A stretch of DNA of 64,000 nt, taken from positions 1 through 64,000 of the forward strand of contig CAJXTI010000008.1 of the NCBI GenBank assembly GCA_913061185.1, read 5' to 3'. Positions 1 through 10,337 of the stretch are shown here, piece after piece (position 1 is the first letter of the stretch; each line of letters opens with the position of its first letter). A program made the position numbers and the translations under genes. The notes beneath the pieces were generated by a model, which saw nothing but the letters and a program-made list of their open reading frames with translations, did no database searches and had not been told where the DNA came from. This DNA comes from an uncultured Oceanobacter sp. (GTDB lineage Bacteria; Pseudomonadota; Gammaproteobacteria; Pseudomonadales; Oceanobacteraceae).

Positions 1-110
1 TATGATGGGCGGAGAAAGCTACCGGCTGAAGCAGAAACTGGGCAGTTAATGCTCATAAAGTGGGTCAATTTTATTGGCCAAAGGTGGATCAAAATAGATG
101 GCCATTGACA
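1..110 (+). mobile_element. 3' end of an IS21-family insertion sequence with the tail of istB
   Basis: An open frame entering from the left edge ends at 47-49 with a tail reading GESYRLKQKLGS, which resembles the C-terminus of IstB-type helper ATPases of IS21 elements. Directly after it, 58-110 holds two imperfect repeats, each with a GTGG[G/A]TCAA core followed by an ATTGGCCA or ATGGCCA block, and the last runs into TGACA. Multiple terminal repeats ending in ACA are typical of IS21 right ends. The rest of the element lies outside the window, so whether it is intact cannot be judged. Family assignment is by resemblance only. Confidence 0.6.
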
Positions 111-114
111 TTCT

Positions 115-329
115 GGTCAACAAAATCGGACACATTATTTTGCTAATTTGTCGTACTCTACGGGTTTCTGATCACCGTTCGATGAATGTGGCCGTCCAGG
201 TTGGTTGTAGTACTTGATGCTAACCGTCACAATTGCTTCATCTGAGCCTGTGCCAGCAGGCAACCAGTCATGCTTCATCTTCGTATCTGGCCGCAATCCG
301 AAAGACCTGACACCCGTTTTGTGAAGCAC
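115..329 (-). pseudogene. Decayed IS3-family transposase (OrfB integrase C-terminus)
   Basis: Reading the minus strand from 329 to 135 gives a 64-residue fragment ending in KYYNQPGRPHSSNGDQKPVE plus a short tail. This matches the C-terminal end of IS3-family DDE integrases, where a YYN..RPHSSNG..PVEYE signature is common. The DDE catalytic core is absent, and the preceding residues fit the family only loosely, so this is a frameshifted or truncated remnant. A TGGTCAACAAAATCGGACAC stretch at 115-134 could be its terminal inverted repeat. It abuts the IS21 end at 110. From 330 to 524 no gene or recognisable element is seen. Confidence 0.7.
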
Positions 330-524
330 TGACGACTGTAAAGAAATTGATTCTTAGCCAATTGATACCGAGCGACATTGAATGGACGCCTCCGGCATTT
401 CACTCAAGACAACCGCCAGCGGCCTTGTTAATCTCTGCTCTTCAGCGCAAAAGCCTTGGCCTCTAACAATAAGTGTCTCTTCTTCAACAAGCGCTTCACT
501 CTTCTATTTTCAGGTATTTTTGTT

Positions 525-1034
525 ATGACGTTATCTCTGGTTCTGACTGTAATTGCCGACGACAAGCCTGGCATCGTGGAAACAATGTCTGCTGTTATCA
601 GCCGCCACAACGGCAACTGGACGGAGAGCCATCTTGCCAGTCTGGCGGGTAAATTCGCCGGTATTGTGCTGGTAACGCTGGATGAATCCGATGACGCCGG
701 GTTGCAAACGGAGTTGGCGGCGCTGTCGGCCAGTGGTATCGAGATTAGAGCAGAACGGGGTTTGCTGGATCATGGCGATACACATCAACTGAATTTGAGT
801 CTGGTGGGTAACGACCGTCCGGGTATTGTCCGTGAGGTGTCTCGTGTATTGGCGTCATTGGGTGTGAATGTACTGGAGCTGAACACCGAGTGTGTTCAGG
901 CTGAAATGTCGGCGCTGGCGCTGTTCAAGGCCAGAGCGGAACTGCAGGTGCCCGATACGCTGGATCATGAGGATCTTACCGAGGCGCTGGAGCAGCTTAG
1001 TGATGAGTTGATGGTCGAGGTAACGCCCGCCTGA
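525..1034 (+). CDS. Glycine cleavage system repressor-like ACT-domain protein (GcvR family)
   Basis: 169 residues made of two ACT domains, about residues 1-75 and 88-165. Each begins with the family hallmark of a beta strand followed by D(K/R)PGIV: VIADDKPGIVETMS and LVGNDRPGIVREVS. This layout and length match GcvR, which in E. coli senses glycine and antagonises GcvA; some relatives have unknown roles. The start chosen is ATG 525, because the longer frame from 456 adds a Phe-rich stretch unlike the family, and the ACT fold begins right at MTLSLVLTVIADD. The DNA upstream is IS debris, so the original promoter may have been altered. No gcvA or glycine-cleavage gene is adjacent, so the regulatory target is inferred only from family. 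Confidence 0.75.
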   Translation: MTLSLVLTVIADDKPGIVETMSAVISRHNGNWTESHLASLAGKFAGIVLVTLDESDDAGLQTELAALSASGIEIRAERGLLDHGDTHQLNLSLVGNDRPGIVREVSRVLASLGVNVLELNTECVQAEMSALALFKARAELQVPDTLDHEDLTEALEQLSDELMVEVTPA

Positions 1035-1076
1035 TCAGACGGGCGACGGGCATTACATTTATTGTCAATGGACGGC

Positions 1077-1712
1077 TCAATTATCCCGGTCGCGTCGTAA
1101 AATTACAGTCTGCCAGGTGACATTCGGGCGTTCAAGCAGATCACCTCTCCCGGCACGTGGGGTGAGTTCTTCCACCGAGAGTTTGAGTGGCTTGGCGATA
1201 GCCCGGACTTCGACCGCACTGACCGGATACATGGGTCGTTCCGGGTCACCGGAACCACTTCGTAGAGTAATCACGATGACACCGGTTTCGGCCAGTAATT
1301 GCACCAGCCGCCGCAACGCCAGCGGACGATGGGCAATCGACAGGTGCATCCACACCGCCGACAGCAGGATCAGGTGATAATCTGCATTCGGCACTTTAGC
1401 CAACGACGGTAAGGCATCGTCTATCCATACCAGTTTGTCTTGCCCAAGTTCGAGTGCTTGTGAACGCTGCTGGCCAATATCACGCATGCCTGCTGCAGGT
1501 TCTACTGCGGTTACCTGCCAGCCTTGCTGAGCCAGCCAGCAGGCATCACGACCGCAACCGGCACCCACATCCAGTGCTCTGGCCCCCGGTTGAACCGGAA
1601 CCAGTGGCAGCCAGCTTCCATGCACCTGTTCAACAGAGAGTCCGTCGTAACAATCAGCCAATCGCTTGGCATGGCGATGGTAAAAATCAACACTGGCAGT
1701 GGGGGATGGCAT
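1077..1712 (-). CDS. Class I SAM-dependent methyltransferase, substrate unknown
   Basis: 211 residues. Motif I of the Rossmann fold is clear (ALDVGAGCGRDACWLAQQG, near residue 52), followed by the acidic end of strand 2 (VTAVEPAAGM) and a motif IV-like DYHLILLSAVWMHL. These show SAM binding, but nothing identifies the methyl acceptor. The start at 1712 (MPSPTASVDFYHRHA) is preferred over 1736, since methyltransferases of this type begin with the FYxxxA segment. It stands alone between the GcvR-like gene, which converges on it, and der, with about 110 bases between it and the der stop. A small-molecule methyltransferase of the UbiE/thiopurine type is possible but unsupported. Confidence 0.7.
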   Translation of the reverse strand: MPSPTASVDFYHRHAKRLADCYDGLSVEQVHGSWLPLVPVQPGARALDVGAGCGRDACWLAQQGWQVTAVEPAAGMRDIGQQRSQALELGQDKLVWIDDALPSLAKVPNADYHLILLSAVWMHLSIAHRPLALRRLVQLLAETGVIVITLRSGSGDPERPMYPVSAVEVRAIAKPLKLSVEELTPRAGRGDLLERPNVTWQTVILRRDRDN

Positions 1713-1823
1713 GACAACCTCAAAAAGAAACGCCATCGCTACGACAATCGTAACGATGGTTTGCGCTCACCCTATCACAACGCCGGTGAGGGGCAAGATT
1801 TCAGACAACAGATCAACAAGCGC

Positions 1824-3335
1824 TCAGGGTTTGTTGCGGGCCTTGCGGTGTTTATCGAGTTTGATCTGACGGATGTTAGCGGTTTTGACAACCGACTCTG
1901 CCCGTCGTTTGGTGCGATGGCGGATGTCTTTCTGTTTGTCTGAGAACGGGTTTTCTCCCTGTCGGAATTCCACCCGGATCGGCGTGCCCTTGATATCCAG
2001 CACGCGACGGAAAGTATTGGCCAGATAACGTTTGTAGTCGTCTGGCAAGTCGTTCACCAGGTTACCGTGAATCACCAGTACTGGCGGATTCGAGCCACCC
2101 TGGTGAGCATAACGCAATTTTGGGCGGCGGCTGCGTACCATCGGCGGTTGGTGAGTCGCTACGGCATCTTCCAGAATCCGGGTCAGCATGTTGGTTTGCC
2201 ATTTACCCATGGCCGATTCGTAGGCCTGATCCACCGACTCGTACAAGTGACCAACGCCTGTGCCATGCAGCGCGGAGATAAAGTGCATATCGGCAAAGGT
2301 GAGGAAGTCGAAACGGCGGTCGAGCTCGTCTTTGACCCGCTTCTTTTCGTCCGCATCCATGCCGTCCCATTTGTTGATGGCAATCACCAGTGCCCGACCA
2401 GCGTTGAGTACAAAGCTGAGCATGTGCAGGTCTTGTTCAACAATGCCGGTACGGGCATCCAGCACCAGAATACAGACGTGGCAGTCCTGAATCGCTTGCA
2501 GCGTCTTGATGATGGAGAACTTTTCGGCTGCTTCGCTGATATTTTTGCGGCGGCGTATCCCGGCGGTATCAATCAGGGTGTAATCCTGGCCGTGTCGCTC
2601 GTAGGGAATATAAATACTGTCGCGGGTGGTACCGGCTTCGTCATACACCACGACCCGGTCTTCCCCCAGAAAGCGGTTCACCAGAGTAGACTTGCCGACA
2701 TTGGGACGCCCGACGATGGCTATTTTGATGCCTTTGACATCGAGCTCTTCGTGGACGACTTCGGTGACGTGTCCTTCTTCGTCTTCCTCCCAGACGTAGT
2801 TCCACTCATCCTCGGATCGGGCGACAGGTTCATCGTGGCTGACGCCATGCAGCTCGTCCATAACGTGATCAATCAGGGTAGAGACACCGCGATTGTGCGC
2901 CGCCGCGATCCCCAGAGGTTCGCCCATTCCCAATTCGTACATTTCAATCAGCACCACATCGGGGTTTTTGCCGTCGATTTTATTCGCCACCAGATACGCT
3001 GACTTGCCGCTCTTACGCAGGTAATTGGCAATCATCCGATCACCTTCGAGAATACCGGCGCTGGCATCGACCATAAAAAAGACGATGTCGGCTTCCTGTA
3101 TCGCCTGAAAGCTTTGAACCGCCATGGCTTCGTCGATACCCACTTCCTCGCCGCTGATACCGCCGGTATCAATCACGATAAACGGGCGCTCACCGACCTT
3201 GCCTTCACCATATTTGCGATCGCGGGTCAGCCCGGCAATTTCCGCTACCAGTGCATCGCGGGACTTGGTAAGACGATTAAACAGAGTGGACTTGCCAACA
3301 TTGGGACGACCCACCAAAGCGATGACTGGAACCAT
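1824..3335 (-). CDS. der: Ribosome biogenesis GTPase Der (EngA)
   Basis: 503 residues with two tandem Era-like G domains, which is diagnostic for Der. The first P-loop is GRPNVGKST near residue 8, with DTGG and NKID motifs following. The second begins near residue 209 ([13 protein letters not shown]), with DTAGIRRR and NKWDGMD. A C-terminal KH-like domain follows from about residue 390 and ends in a basic tail. Der assists 50S subunit maturation. It is the last gene of the hisS-yfgM-bamB-der series, but a strong terminator-like hairpin separates it from bamB, so it probably has its own promoter or depends on read-through. The start is ATG 3335, two residues before the first beta strand. Confidence 0.97.
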   Translation of the reverse strand: MVPVIALVGRPNVGKSTLFNRLTKSRDALVAEIAGLTRDRKYGEGKVGERPFIVIDTGGISGEEVGIDEAMAVQSFQAIQEADIVFFMVDASAGILEGDRMIANYLRKSGKSAYLVANKIDGKNPDVVLIEMYELGMGEPLGIAAAHNRGVSTLIDHVMDELHGVSHDEPVARSEDEWNYVWEEDEEGHVTEVVHEELDVKGIKIAIVGRPNVGKSTLVNRFLGEDRVVVYDEAGTTRDSIYIPYERHGQDYTLIDTAGIRRRKNISEAAEKFSIIKTLQAIQDCHVCILVLDARTGIVEQDLHMLSFVLNAGRALVIAINKWDGMDADEKKRVKDELDRRFDFLTFADMHFISALHGTGVGHLYESVDQAYESAMGKWQTNMLTRILEDAVATHQPPMVRSRRPKLRYAHQGGSNPPVLVIHGNLVNDLPDDYKRYLANTFRRVLDIKGTPIRVEFRQGENPFSDKQKDIRHRTKRRAESVVKTANIRQIKLDKHRKARNKP

Positions 3336-3349
3336 GAAATACCTCAGAT

Positions 3350-3375
3350 AAAAAGGGGAGCCAATAAGCTCCCCG
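3350..3375 (-). terminator. Intrinsic terminator between bamB and der
   Basis: On the minus strand a GC-rich stem GGGGAGC/GCTCCCC (3368-3374 and 3355-3361) with a six-base loop is followed directly by five T residues. It lies 38 bases downstream of the bamB stop and 15 bases before the der start, so it would limit transcription into der. Confidence 0.8.
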
Positions 3376-3411
3376 GAAAAACGACCGTGATGGCCAGTAA
3401 CGACAGACTGA

Positions 3412-4623
3412 CTATTCTGCTACCGTCACCAGCATCACGTCACCGGCATTGGTGTAGACCACAATGCCCTTTTCAGTGATCAATACCGGGCTACGAACGC
3501 CAAAATCACGACCGTGCAGCTGACGCCAGCGTGTGGCTTCCGACTGGTTAGGATAGCTGACGTGCAAGGCATTGGGAACGAGGGATAAACGCGCCAGCAA
3601 GGTGCCATCCACTTGGCTCAGGAGATAAAGAAATCCTTCGCTGTCGGTCACTACCAGGTTGTTCCGGTAGGCTTCAACAGCCCCCAGTTGACGCCCCTGC
3701 AAACCGCTCTGGGTCCAGACCGGATCACCGCCATATACATCAAAGGCCTGGATTCTGCTGTCGTCCAGGGTCAGGTATACGTTGCCCAGCGATAACGCCG
3801 GGCTGGTGTAGCTGGAGCCGTCTTCTTCCCAGCGGGTTTCACCGGTTATGGTGATCGCGGCCACTTTACCATGATAGCTGGCGGCGTAGATCAGCTTGTT
3901 GTCCACCACGACGGTGCCATCAGCATCCACCAGTCGTTCCAGCTCGGAGCGGCCTTCGGGTGTGGCCAGACGCACATCCCAGCGCGGAATCCCCAAACGT
4001 TTGTCGAGCGCAATCACCTTGCCATTCGCCAGACCCAGTATCACCAGTTCACCGGATACAACCGGCGCGGCAGTACCACGTACCGACAGAATCGGCATGG
4101 CGGTTTCGTACGACCAGCGTTGTTCACCGCTGAGCAAGTCAAAGGCAGACACCCGGCCGTCAATGGTGTGAACGTAGACACTGCTGTCGTCCACTCCGGC
4201 GGCAGCAACGGCCTCACTGGACAATTGGGCTTGCCAAACTGGCTCCCCCTGCTGTGCCGAAATGCTGTGTAATACACCGTCAACGGTAACCAGCAGCAGA
4301 TTGTCTCCGGCCAACGTCAGGCCTGCTGACACTGGCATATCCAGTGTCTGATGCCAGCGTTCGCGACCGCTGTCCAGATCCAGCGACCATACCGACCCGG
4401 AGGTATCCGCGACGTAGAGTACATTACCATTGGCGACAGGCTGCAAGCGGCTGTACTGGCTGCCAGGGCCGTCACCAATGCTGTTGCGCCAGACAATATC
4501 CAGACCGCTACGACCCAGTGAGGAGATATTCTCGGCTGGCGGTTGCGGTTGGGAGGAACAGGCGCCAATCAGCAAGGCAGCCAGCAAGGCACCAACACGT
4601 GCCAATATCAGGCGTACAGGCAT
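3412..4623 (-). CDS. bamB: Outer membrane assembly lipoprotein BamB
   Basis: 403 residues. The N-terminus is a lipoprotein signal with a lipobox LIGAC ending at Cys22, then a low-complexity linker. The body is a series of PQQ-like beta-propeller repeats, visible as recurring [50 protein letters not shown] and [15 protein letters not shown] blocks. BamB is the propeller component of the BAM complex that inserts beta-barrel proteins into the outer membrane. The start ATG overlaps the yfgM stop by one base (TGATG), indicating translational coupling. Neighbouring yfgM encodes a protein that joins the same folding pathways in E. coli. Confidence 0.95.
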   Translation of the reverse strand: MPVRLILARVGALLAALLIGACSSQPQPPAENISSLGRSGLDIVWRNSIGDGPGSQYSRLQPVANGNVLYVADTSGSVWSLDLDSGRERWHQTLDMPVSAGLTLAGDNLLLVTVDGVLHSISAQQGEPVWQAQLSSEAVAAAGVDDSSVYVHTIDGRVSAFDLLSGEQRWSYETAMPILSVRGTAAPVVSGELVILGLANGKVIALDKRLGIPRWDVRLATPEGRSELERLVDADGTVVVDNKLIYAASYHGKVAAITITGETRWEEDGSSYTSPALSLGNVYLTLDDSRIQAFDVYGGDPVWTQSGLQGRQLGAVEAYRNNLVVTDSEGFLYLLSQVDGTLLARLSLVPNALHVSYPNQSEATRWRQLHGRDFGVRSPVLITEKGIVVYTNAGDVMLVTVAE

Positions 4624-5282
4624 CAGGCGTCCTCAGCCGCGATCAGAAAATCGGCCTTGCGCTGCAACAACTGGGTATCGACCCCCAGTTCAGAGGCCGC
4701 GTCCAGAGCTTCGAGATAAGCGGTACGGGCAGCGGCCTTGTCGCCCTTACGGAACAGCGCATCCCCACGGGCTTCGAGGTACTGCGGCGCATAGGCCGGG
4801 TCTGGCACTTCATTTACCAGTGCCAGTGCGGCATCCGGGTCATTCAGTTCAACCAGTACGTCTGCCAGACGGGCCGTAGCCAGATATTTCACCGGTGCTT
4901 CTGCACTGTCGACCAAGACTCGCAGCTCGTCTGCAGCACTGTTCATGTCACCGTTGTCGGCAGCAAAACGCGCCAGAAACAGGCTGGCGAACTGGCTGTA
5001 ACTGCTGCCACTGAAGTCGTTTTTCAGTTTTTCGGCCAGTACCACGGCTTCTTGCTGGGCGGCTTCATCATGGGTGGTTATCGCGGCGGCGGCTTTTTCT
5101 GTCATGGTTGTATACAGTGCTGACGCGGTTTCACCGGTTGTCTGTTGCTGATCCTGGTAGAAGTTCCAGCCCATCCAGCCACCGGCTACCACTATGATGG
5201 AAACGAGTGTGCTTTTGCCGTGCTCATTCCACCAGCGCTTGAGCATTTCTGCCTGTTCTTCATCCGTACGCAGTTCCGTCAT
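4623..5282 (-). CDS. yfgM: YfgM-family periplasmic-side TPR protein (ancillary SecYEG translocon subunit)
   Basis: 219 residues. A short cytoplasmic N-terminus (MTELRTDEEQAEMLKRWWNE) precedes a single membrane span at about residues 24-42 (TLVSIIVVAGGWMGWNFY). The rest is a helical TPR-like domain rich in Ala and Glu. The motif EEQ-x-E-x-LK-x-WW-x-xxG is the family signature. In E. coli YfgM binds the SecYEG translocon and the chaperone PpiD. It is flanked by hisS (93 bases upstream) and bamB (one-base overlap), the conserved gammaproteobacterial arrangement. Confidence 0.9.
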   Translation of the reverse strand: MTELRTDEEQAEMLKRWWNEHGKSTLVSIIVVAGGWMGWNFYQDQQQTTGETASALYTTMTEKAAAAITTHDEAAQQEAVVLAEKLKNDFSGSSYSQFASLFLARFAADNGDMNSAADELRVLVDSAEAPVKYLATARLADVLVELNDPDAALALVNEVPDPAYAPQYLEARGDALFRKGDKAAARTAYLEALDAASELGVDTQLLQRKADFLIAAEDA

Positions 5283-5374
5283 GTCCTGGCTACCTTATTC
5301 GTATTCGTTATGTTCATTCGATTTTTATTCGAAATGTATTCAATATGTGTATGACTGAGCGAGCGTTATAGAGG

Positions 5375-6655
5375 TTACAGCATTGCCTCAGCCAGCCAGT
5401 CTGACAAACCGGCCTGCGCAACGGTTTGCTGTTCGGCATCGTTGCGCAAATCTTTGATAGTGATCTGTTGCTCAGCCAGTTCGCTTTCGCCGAGTAACAA
5501 GGCAAAGCGGGCGCCACTCTTGTCGGCTTTTTTCATCTGACTCTTGAAGCTGCCACCACCGCAGTGGGTTTGTATCCGCAGCCAGCTGTGTTCTTCCCGC
5601 AGGCTATCGGCCAACAGCAAGGCCGTCAGATCAGCACCCTCACCCATGGCACACAGGTACAGATCAACGGTTTGGGTAACTGCTGGCGGAATCACGTCCA
5701 GGGTTTCCAGCAACAGGATCAGGCGTTCAACCCCCATGGCAAAACCCACTGCTGGCGTCGGTTTGCCACCCAGCTGTTCCACCAGACCATCGTAACGACC
5801 ACCGGCACAGACCGTACCCTGGGAGCCGAGCTGATCGGTGACCCATTCAAACACGGTCTTGTTGTAGTAATCGAGTCCACGCACCAGACGCTGGTTGATT
5901 TCGTAGCGGATACCGGCGGCATCGAGAATAGCGCGCAGTTTGGCAAAGTGCTCCCGACTGTCGTCATCCAGATGGTCATGCAGCTGCGGCGCATCAGCCA
6001 GCAGCGCCTGGGTGTCAGGGTCTTTGGAGTCCAATACTCGCAGCGGGTTGCTTTCCAGACGACGCTGGCTGTCTTCATCCAGCTGGTCTTTGAACTGACC
6101 GAGGTATTCCACCAGTGCGGCGCGGTATTCAGCCCGCGCGGCGTTGCTGCCCAGGGTATTCAGTTGCAGTGTGACCGCATCGGTGAGGCCGAGTTGCTGC
6201 CACAAACGGGCCGTCATCAGAATCAGTTCGGCGTCGATATCGGGCGTGCTGATGCCAAAGGTTTCCACTCCCACCTGGTAGAACTGGCGGTAACGGCCTT
6301 TTTGTGGCCGTTCGTGGCGGAACATCGGGCCGGTGTACCACAGCCGTTGGGTCTGGTTATAGAGCAAGCCGTGTTCTTCACAAGCACGGACGCAGCTGGC
6401 GGTGCCTTCCGGGCGCAGCGTCAGGCTGTCACCGTTGCGGTCTTCAAAGGTGTACATTTCTTTTTCGACGATGTCCGTCACTTCGCCAATGGAGCGTTTG
6501 AACAGATTGGTCTGCTCGACAATCGGCATACGGATTTCGTCATAGCCATGTCCAGCCAGCAGATCCTTGACCGTACCTTCCAGGTACTGCCACACCGGGC
6601 TTTGCGCAGGCAGAATGTCGTTCATGCCGCGGATGGCTTGTATTTTCTTGGCCAT
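5375..6655 (-). CDS. hisS: Histidyl-tRNA synthetase
   Basis: 426 residues, the usual length. Class II motifs are visible: motif 1 around [17 protein letters not shown], motif 2 around [14 protein letters not shown] with [14 protein letters not shown], and the histidine-specific [13 protein letters not shown] (HisA motif) and [15 protein letters not shown]. The C-terminal anticodon-binding domain spans roughly 325-426. It charges tRNA-His. The start at 6655 ([13 protein letters not shown]) is chosen because the family begins there and an AGAG ribosome-binding sequence precedes it; the longer frame to 6691 has no support. It follows ispG by 57 bases. Confidence 0.97.
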   Translation of the reverse strand: MAKKIQAIRGMNDILPAQSPVWQYLEGTVKDLLAGHGYDEIRMPIVEQTNLFKRSIGEVTDIVEKEMYTFEDRNGDSLTLRPEGTASCVRACEEHGLLYNQTQRLWYTGPMFRHERPQKGRYRQFYQVGVETFGISTPDIDAELILMTARLWQQLGLTDAVTLQLNTLGSNAARAEYRAALVEYLGQFKDQLDEDSQRRLESNPLRVLDSKDPDTQALLADAPQLHDHLDDDSREHFAKLRAILDAAGIRYEINQRLVRGLDYYNKTVFEWVTDQLGSQGTVCAGGRYDGLVEQLGGKPTPAVGFAMGVERLILLLETLDVIPPAVTQTVDLYLCAMGEGADLTALLLADSLREEHSWLRIQTHCGGGSFKSQMKKADKSGARFALLLGESELAEQQITIKDLRNDAEQQTVAQAGLSDWLAEAML

Positions 6656-6712
6656 AATCTCTGGGTTATTCCTGTAGTTCTGCAGTCTCAAGTTCTGCTT
6701 TGTTCTGCGGTC

Positions 6713-7822
6713 TCAGCTGGAGACAATCAGATGTTCACGTTCTTTGTCGAGCTGGTCGGCACGTTCACGAATCAGACGTTCGAGATCATCTACCAGGGTA
6801 TCGTTATTCAGTTTGCCCGCCGGTTTGCCGTCGATGTACACCAGGTTAGGCTGACCACCGGCCAGCCCCAGGTCGACTTCTTTGGCTTCTCCTGGCCCAT
6901 TCACCACACAGCCAATCACCGCCACGTCCATATTGGTACGGATGTCTTCGACCCGGCTTTCCAGGTCGTTCATGGTTTTGATGACGTCAAAATTCTGCCG
7001 TGAGCAGCTTGGGCAGGCAATAAAGTTAATGCCACGGGAGCGCACTTTCAGCGACTTCAGCATATCCCAGCCGACCTTGACCTCTTCAATCGGGTCGGCC
7101 GCTAATGACACTCGAATGGTGTCGCCAATGCCGTCCCATAACAGCAGACCAAGACCAATCGAGGATTTTACCGTGCCACCACGCAAGCCACCGGCTTCGG
7201 TGATGCCCAGATGTAACGGTTGTTCGATCTGGCTGGCAATCTGACGATAAGCGGCCACCGTCATAAAAATATCCGATGCTTTCAGGCTCAGTTTGTATTC
7301 CTGAAAGTCGAGGCGATCGAGAATATCGATATGGCGCATGGCGGATTCCACCAGCGCTGCGGGGGTTGGCTCGCCGTATTTCTTTTGCAGGTCTTTTTCC
7401 AGCGAACCGGCATTAACGCCAATGCGGATCGGGATATTGTTGTCACGTGCGGCATCCACCACCGCCCGTACCCGATCTTCACGACCAATATTACCGGGAT
7501 TGATACGCAGACAATCGACACCCAGTTCGGCAACCCGCAGGGCTATGCGGTAATCGAAATGAATATCGGCTACCAGCGGAATAGTGACCTGCTTGCGAAT
7601 CTGACCAAAGGCTTCTGCGGCGTCCATGGACGGCACCGAGACTCGCACGATATCGGCTCCGGCGTCCTGAGCCCGCCGGATTTGCGCGACGGTGGCGGCT
7701 ACATCGGTAGTTTCGGTGTTGGTCATGGTCTGAATCGAAATCGGTGCATCACCGCCAACAGCGACGTCGCCCACCATGATCTTGCGGCTTTTGCGACGTT
7801 TGATCGGATTTTCAAAATGCAT
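6713..7822 (-). CDS. ispG: 4-hydroxy-3-methylbut-2-en-1-yl diphosphate synthase (flavodoxin)
   Basis: 369 residues. IspG converts MEcPP to HMBPP in the MEP isoprenoid pathway using a [4Fe-4S] cluster. The cluster ligands are visible near the C-terminus: [13 protein letters not shown], with a third Cys in [14 protein letters not shown]. The TIM-barrel N-terminus starts with [19 protein letters not shown], matching the family. ATG 7822 was chosen over 7990 because the additional upstream residues would run into the preceding gene and do not fit the family. Only 29 bases separate it from the pilF stop; rodZ, usually found there, is absent. Confidence 0.97.
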   Translation of the reverse strand: MHFENPIKRRKSRKIMVGDVAVGGDAPISIQTMTNTETTDVAATVAQIRRAQDAGADIVRVSVPSMDAAEAFGQIRKQVTIPLVADIHFDYRIALRVAELGVDCLRINPGNIGREDRVRAVVDAARDNNIPIRIGVNAGSLEKDLQKKYGEPTPAALVESAMRHIDILDRLDFQEYKLSLKASDIFMTVAAYRQIASQIEQPLHLGITEAGGLRGGTVKSSIGLGLLLWDGIGDTIRVSLAADPIEEVKVGWDMLKSLKVRSRGINFIACPSCSRQNFDVIKTMNDLESRVEDIRTNMDVAVIGCVVNGPGEAKEVDLGLAGGQPNLVYIDGKPAGKLNNDTLVDDLERLIRERADQLDKEREHLIVSS

Positions 7823-7851
7823 CAGTCTGTCTCGCTCGCTTGTGCCTGTGA

Positions 7852-8652
7852 TCAATCTTTGGCGCTGCCCAGGGATTCCTGGTACAGGCGATACTCGTTG
7901 GAGTCGGGGAATTGTTTTTTCAATTGCGTCGCTAACCCAATCACTTTGTCGGTATCCTGGTAAATGGTCGCCAGTTTGATACCCAGCCACAGGCTGTGAG
8001 ACGTGTGACGGGTGTTACCCTTGATCACCAGTCGATCCAGCCGGTCAAAATACTTGCGTGATTCGTCGTAACGCTGGGCCTCGAACAGCAAGGTCGATGC
8101 GTTCACCAAAGCGTCAACGTTGTACGGCGACAAACGCAGGGCTTCGAGATAATTATCAATCGCTTTTACTGGCTCATTCTGGCGGTAATAGTTCATTGCC
8201 AGGTCGTTGTAGGCGTTGGCACGACCGTCGTAATAACGATCACCGGCCGCAGTCTCAAGCCATTTTTCGGCCTTATTGTATTGCTGCATCTGGGCATACA
8301 ACCGACCCAGGTGATGTTTTGCGGCGGCGTAAGAACTGTCGTTGGAGATCGCCTTGCGCATAAACTCTTCCGCCAGGTCGTATTCTCCTTCCATTTGCCA
8401 GACCAGCCCCATCGCGTCGTTGGCCGGTGCATGGTCAGCATCAATCGACAGCGCCTTTTGCAGCCGCTGACGGGCCAGATCCGGGCGATTCTGTTTCAAA
8501 TAGCCAAAACCGAGCTGGGTATAGTTTTCCAACGCCTTGTCCGGGTTCTTGTTTTTTTGCAAACGGCTTTCGGTGGTAGTGACACAGGCCGTCAAAACCA
8601 GCGTCAGGGTAATCATGAGCAGTTGCTGCAAGGTGTTGCTGAGTTGTCTCAT
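7852..8652 (-). CDS. pilF: Type IV pilus biogenesis/stability lipoprotein PilF (PilW)
   Basis: 266 residues. A signal peptide ends in a lipobox (LVLTAC, Cys23), after which at least five TPR units follow, with repeated A..LG..Y...N..LA...LQKAL patterns. PilF lipidates to the outer membrane and helps assemble the PilQ secretin. The start 8652 is chosen as the beginning of the lipoprotein signal; the longer frame to 8751 overlaps rlmN and lacks a signal. It sits between rlmN (11-base gap) and ispG as in Pseudomonas. No other pilus gene is in the window. Confidence 0.9.
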   Translation of the reverse strand: MRQLSNTLQQLLMITLTLVLTACVTTTESRLQKNKNPDKALENYTQLGFGYLKQNRPDLARQRLQKALSIDADHAPANDAMGLVWQMEGEYDLAEEFMRKAISNDSSYAAAKHHLGRLYAQMQQYNKAEKWLETAAGDRYYDGRANAYNDLAMNYYRQNEPVKAIDNYLEALRLSPYNVDALVNASTLLFEAQRYDESRKYFDRLDRLVIKGNTRHTSHSLWLGIKLATIYQDTDKVIGLATQLKKQFPDSNEYRLYQESLGSAKD

Positions 8653-8663
8653 ACCTGAGGGCC

Positions 8664-9782
8664 TTATTGGTTGGAATCCAGTTGCACCGCATTGATATAG
8701 CGCTCGCTGCGGCGCGTACGATCCTCGACCTTGCCGACCAGCTGGCCGCAAGCGGCGTCAATATCATCACCGCGTGTCGAGCGTATCGTTACAATATGAT
8801 TCTGACTGACCAGATAATCGCGGAAACGGTAAACACGATTATTACTCGGACGTTTGTAACCTGAATTCGGGAACGGATTAAACGGGATCAGATTGATCTT
8901 GCAGGGCACCTGTTTCAGCAGTTCAGCCAGCTCGATGGCATTCTCCAGGCTATCGTTCACCCCTTCCATCATGGTGTATTCAATGGTGGCTTTGCGACGA
9001 TCTGGCAGTCTGGCCAAATAACGATTGGTCGCGGCAATCAACTCGGCAATCGGGTATTTGCGATTGATTGGCACCAGTTGGTTACGCAGCTCGTCATTCG
9101 GGGCATGCAGAGACACGGCCAGGGAGACATCGGTCACTTCACCCAATTTGTCCATCATCGGCACCACACCCGACGTACTCAGGGTTACCCGACGTTTGGA
9201 CAAGCCGTAGGCGTTGTCTTCCATCATCAGGTGCATGGCGTCAACCACGTTGTCGAAATTCAACAGCGGTTCGCCCATGCCCATCATGACCACGTTGGTA
9301 ATACGACGTTCACGCCGTTCACCTGGCCCATGAAAGCTCATCGCAGCAACGTACACCTGGCCGATAATTTCGGCCACGCTCAGATCGCGGTTAAAACCCT
9401 GTTTGCCGGTGGAGCAAAAGCTGCAATCGAGCGAGCAACCAATCTGTGAGCTGACACACAGGGTGCCGCGTTCTTTTTCGGGTATGTAGACGGTTTCAAT
9501 CGAGCTGCCTCCAGGCATCCGCATCACCCATTTGCGGGTGCCATCGGTAGAAATATCTTCGTAGACCACTTCAGGCAAGCGTATTTCTGCGATCTCAGCC
9601 AGTTTGGCGCGCAGGGGCTTGCCCATATTGGTCATTTTTTCAAAATCGGCTTCGCCATACTGATGGATCCACTTCAGCATCTGCTGGACACGGAATTTCT
9701 TTTCACCGATATCGATGAAAAAGGCTTCCATTTTCGCTGGAGACAAGCCCAGCAGATTGATCTTTTGAGTGGTATCGGTCAT
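8664..9782 (-). CDS. rlmN: Dual-specificity 23S rRNA/tRNA A-methyltransferase RlmN
   Basis: 372 residues, radical SAM enzyme that makes m2A2503 in 23S rRNA and m2A37 in some tRNAs. The [4Fe-4S]-binding CxxxCxxC is at Cys116, Cys120 and Cys123 (CSLDCSFC). The GMGEPLLN motif and a C-terminal Cys in the IDAACGQL segment, where the family carries its methyl-carrying cysteine, are also present. The N-terminal accessory domain starts at about residue 7. It lies downstream of ndk behind a hairpin and 11 bases before pilF. Confidence 0.97.
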   Translation of the reverse strand: MTDTTQKINLLGLSPAKMEAFFIDIGEKKFRVQQMLKWIHQYGEADFEKMTNMGKPLRAKLAEIAEIRLPEVVYEDISTDGTRKWVMRMPGGSSIETVYIPEKERGTLCVSSQIGCSLDCSFCSTGKQGFNRDLSVAEIIGQVYVAAMSFHGPGERRERRITNVVMMGMGEPLLNFDNVVDAMHLMMEDNAYGLSKRRVTLSTSGVVPMMDKLGEVTDVSLAVSLHAPNDELRNQLVPINRKYPIAELIAATNRYLARLPDRRKATIEYTMMEGVNDSLENAIELAELLKQVPCKINLIPFNPFPNSGYKRPSNNRVYRFRDYLVSQNHIVTIRSTRGDDIDAACGQLVGKVEDRTRRSERYINAVQLDSNQ

Positions 9783-9828
9783 CGAGCTGTTACCTGGCGT
9801 AGCGCTTCCGAGCAGGAAAATACAGAAC

Positions 9829-9853
9829 GAACGGGAGCAAACCGCTCCCGTTC
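9829..9853 (-). terminator. Hairpin between ndk and rlmN
   Basis: A perfect 10-bp stem GAACGGGAGC/GCTCCCGTTC with a five-base loop lies 8 bases after the ndk stop. On the minus strand it is followed by a T-rich but interrupted tract, so it may act as a partial terminator or a 3' stabiliser of ndk mRNA. Confidence 0.6.
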
Positions 9854-9861
9854 AGACAAAA

Positions 9862-10287
9862 TCAACGGGCGCAGATTTCGTCGGCAGAGAAGAAATACGC
9901 GATTTCACGAGCCGCAGATTCGGCAGAGTCAGAACCATGTACTGCGTTGGCGTCAATGCTTTCAGCGAAGTCAGCGCGGATTGTACCGGCAGCGGCTTCT
10001 TTCGGGTTGGTAGCACCCATCAGTTCGCGGTTCAGCAGGATAGCATTTTCGCCTTCCAGTACCTGCACAACAACCGGGCCGGACGTCATAAAAGCAACCA
10101 GATGCTTGTAGAAAGGACGTTCCTTGTGCTCAGCATAGAAACCGCCAGCTTTGTCGTCGTCCAGGCGAACCATTTTGGCTGCAACGATGCTCAGGCCGGC
10201 CTTTTCAAAACGGGCCATGATGTCACCGATTGCATTTTTGGCAACTGCGTCTGGTTTAACGATAGACAGCGTGCGTTCAACAGCCAT
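9862..10287 (-). CDS. ndk: Nucleoside diphosphate kinase
   Basis: 141 residues, the standard length. Ndk transfers the gamma-phosphate from ATP to other NDPs through a phosphohistidine. The active-site signature [12 protein letters not shown] contains this His near residue 117. The N-terminus [15 protein letters not shown] and the final FFSADEIC are typical. In related genomes ndk closes the isc operon; here it follows iscS after 113 bases with no iscU to iscX genes between. A TATAAT box upstream suggests an independent promoter. Confidence 0.98.
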   Translation of the reverse strand: MAVERTLSIVKPDAVAKNAIGDIMARFEKAGLSIVAAKMVRLDDDKAGGFYAEHKERPFYKHLVAFMTSGPVVVQVLEGENAILLNRELMGATNPKEAAAGTIRADFAESIDANAVHGSDSAESAAREIAYFFSADEICAR

Positions 10288-10337
10288 GTGTTTGCTCCAA
10301 TAGTAATAAGGTATTCAGGGGTTTAAAAATCCGGCGG

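Noticed and set aside
456-524. Longer N-terminus for the GcvR-like protein
   Set aside because: The extra 23 residues are Phe/Lys-rich and unlike the family; the ACT fold starts at the ATG at 525.
5564-7003. 479-residue plus-strand ORF opposite hisS and ispG
   Set aside because: It is antisense to two strongly recognisable genes, has no family motifs, and its composition fits a shadow frame.
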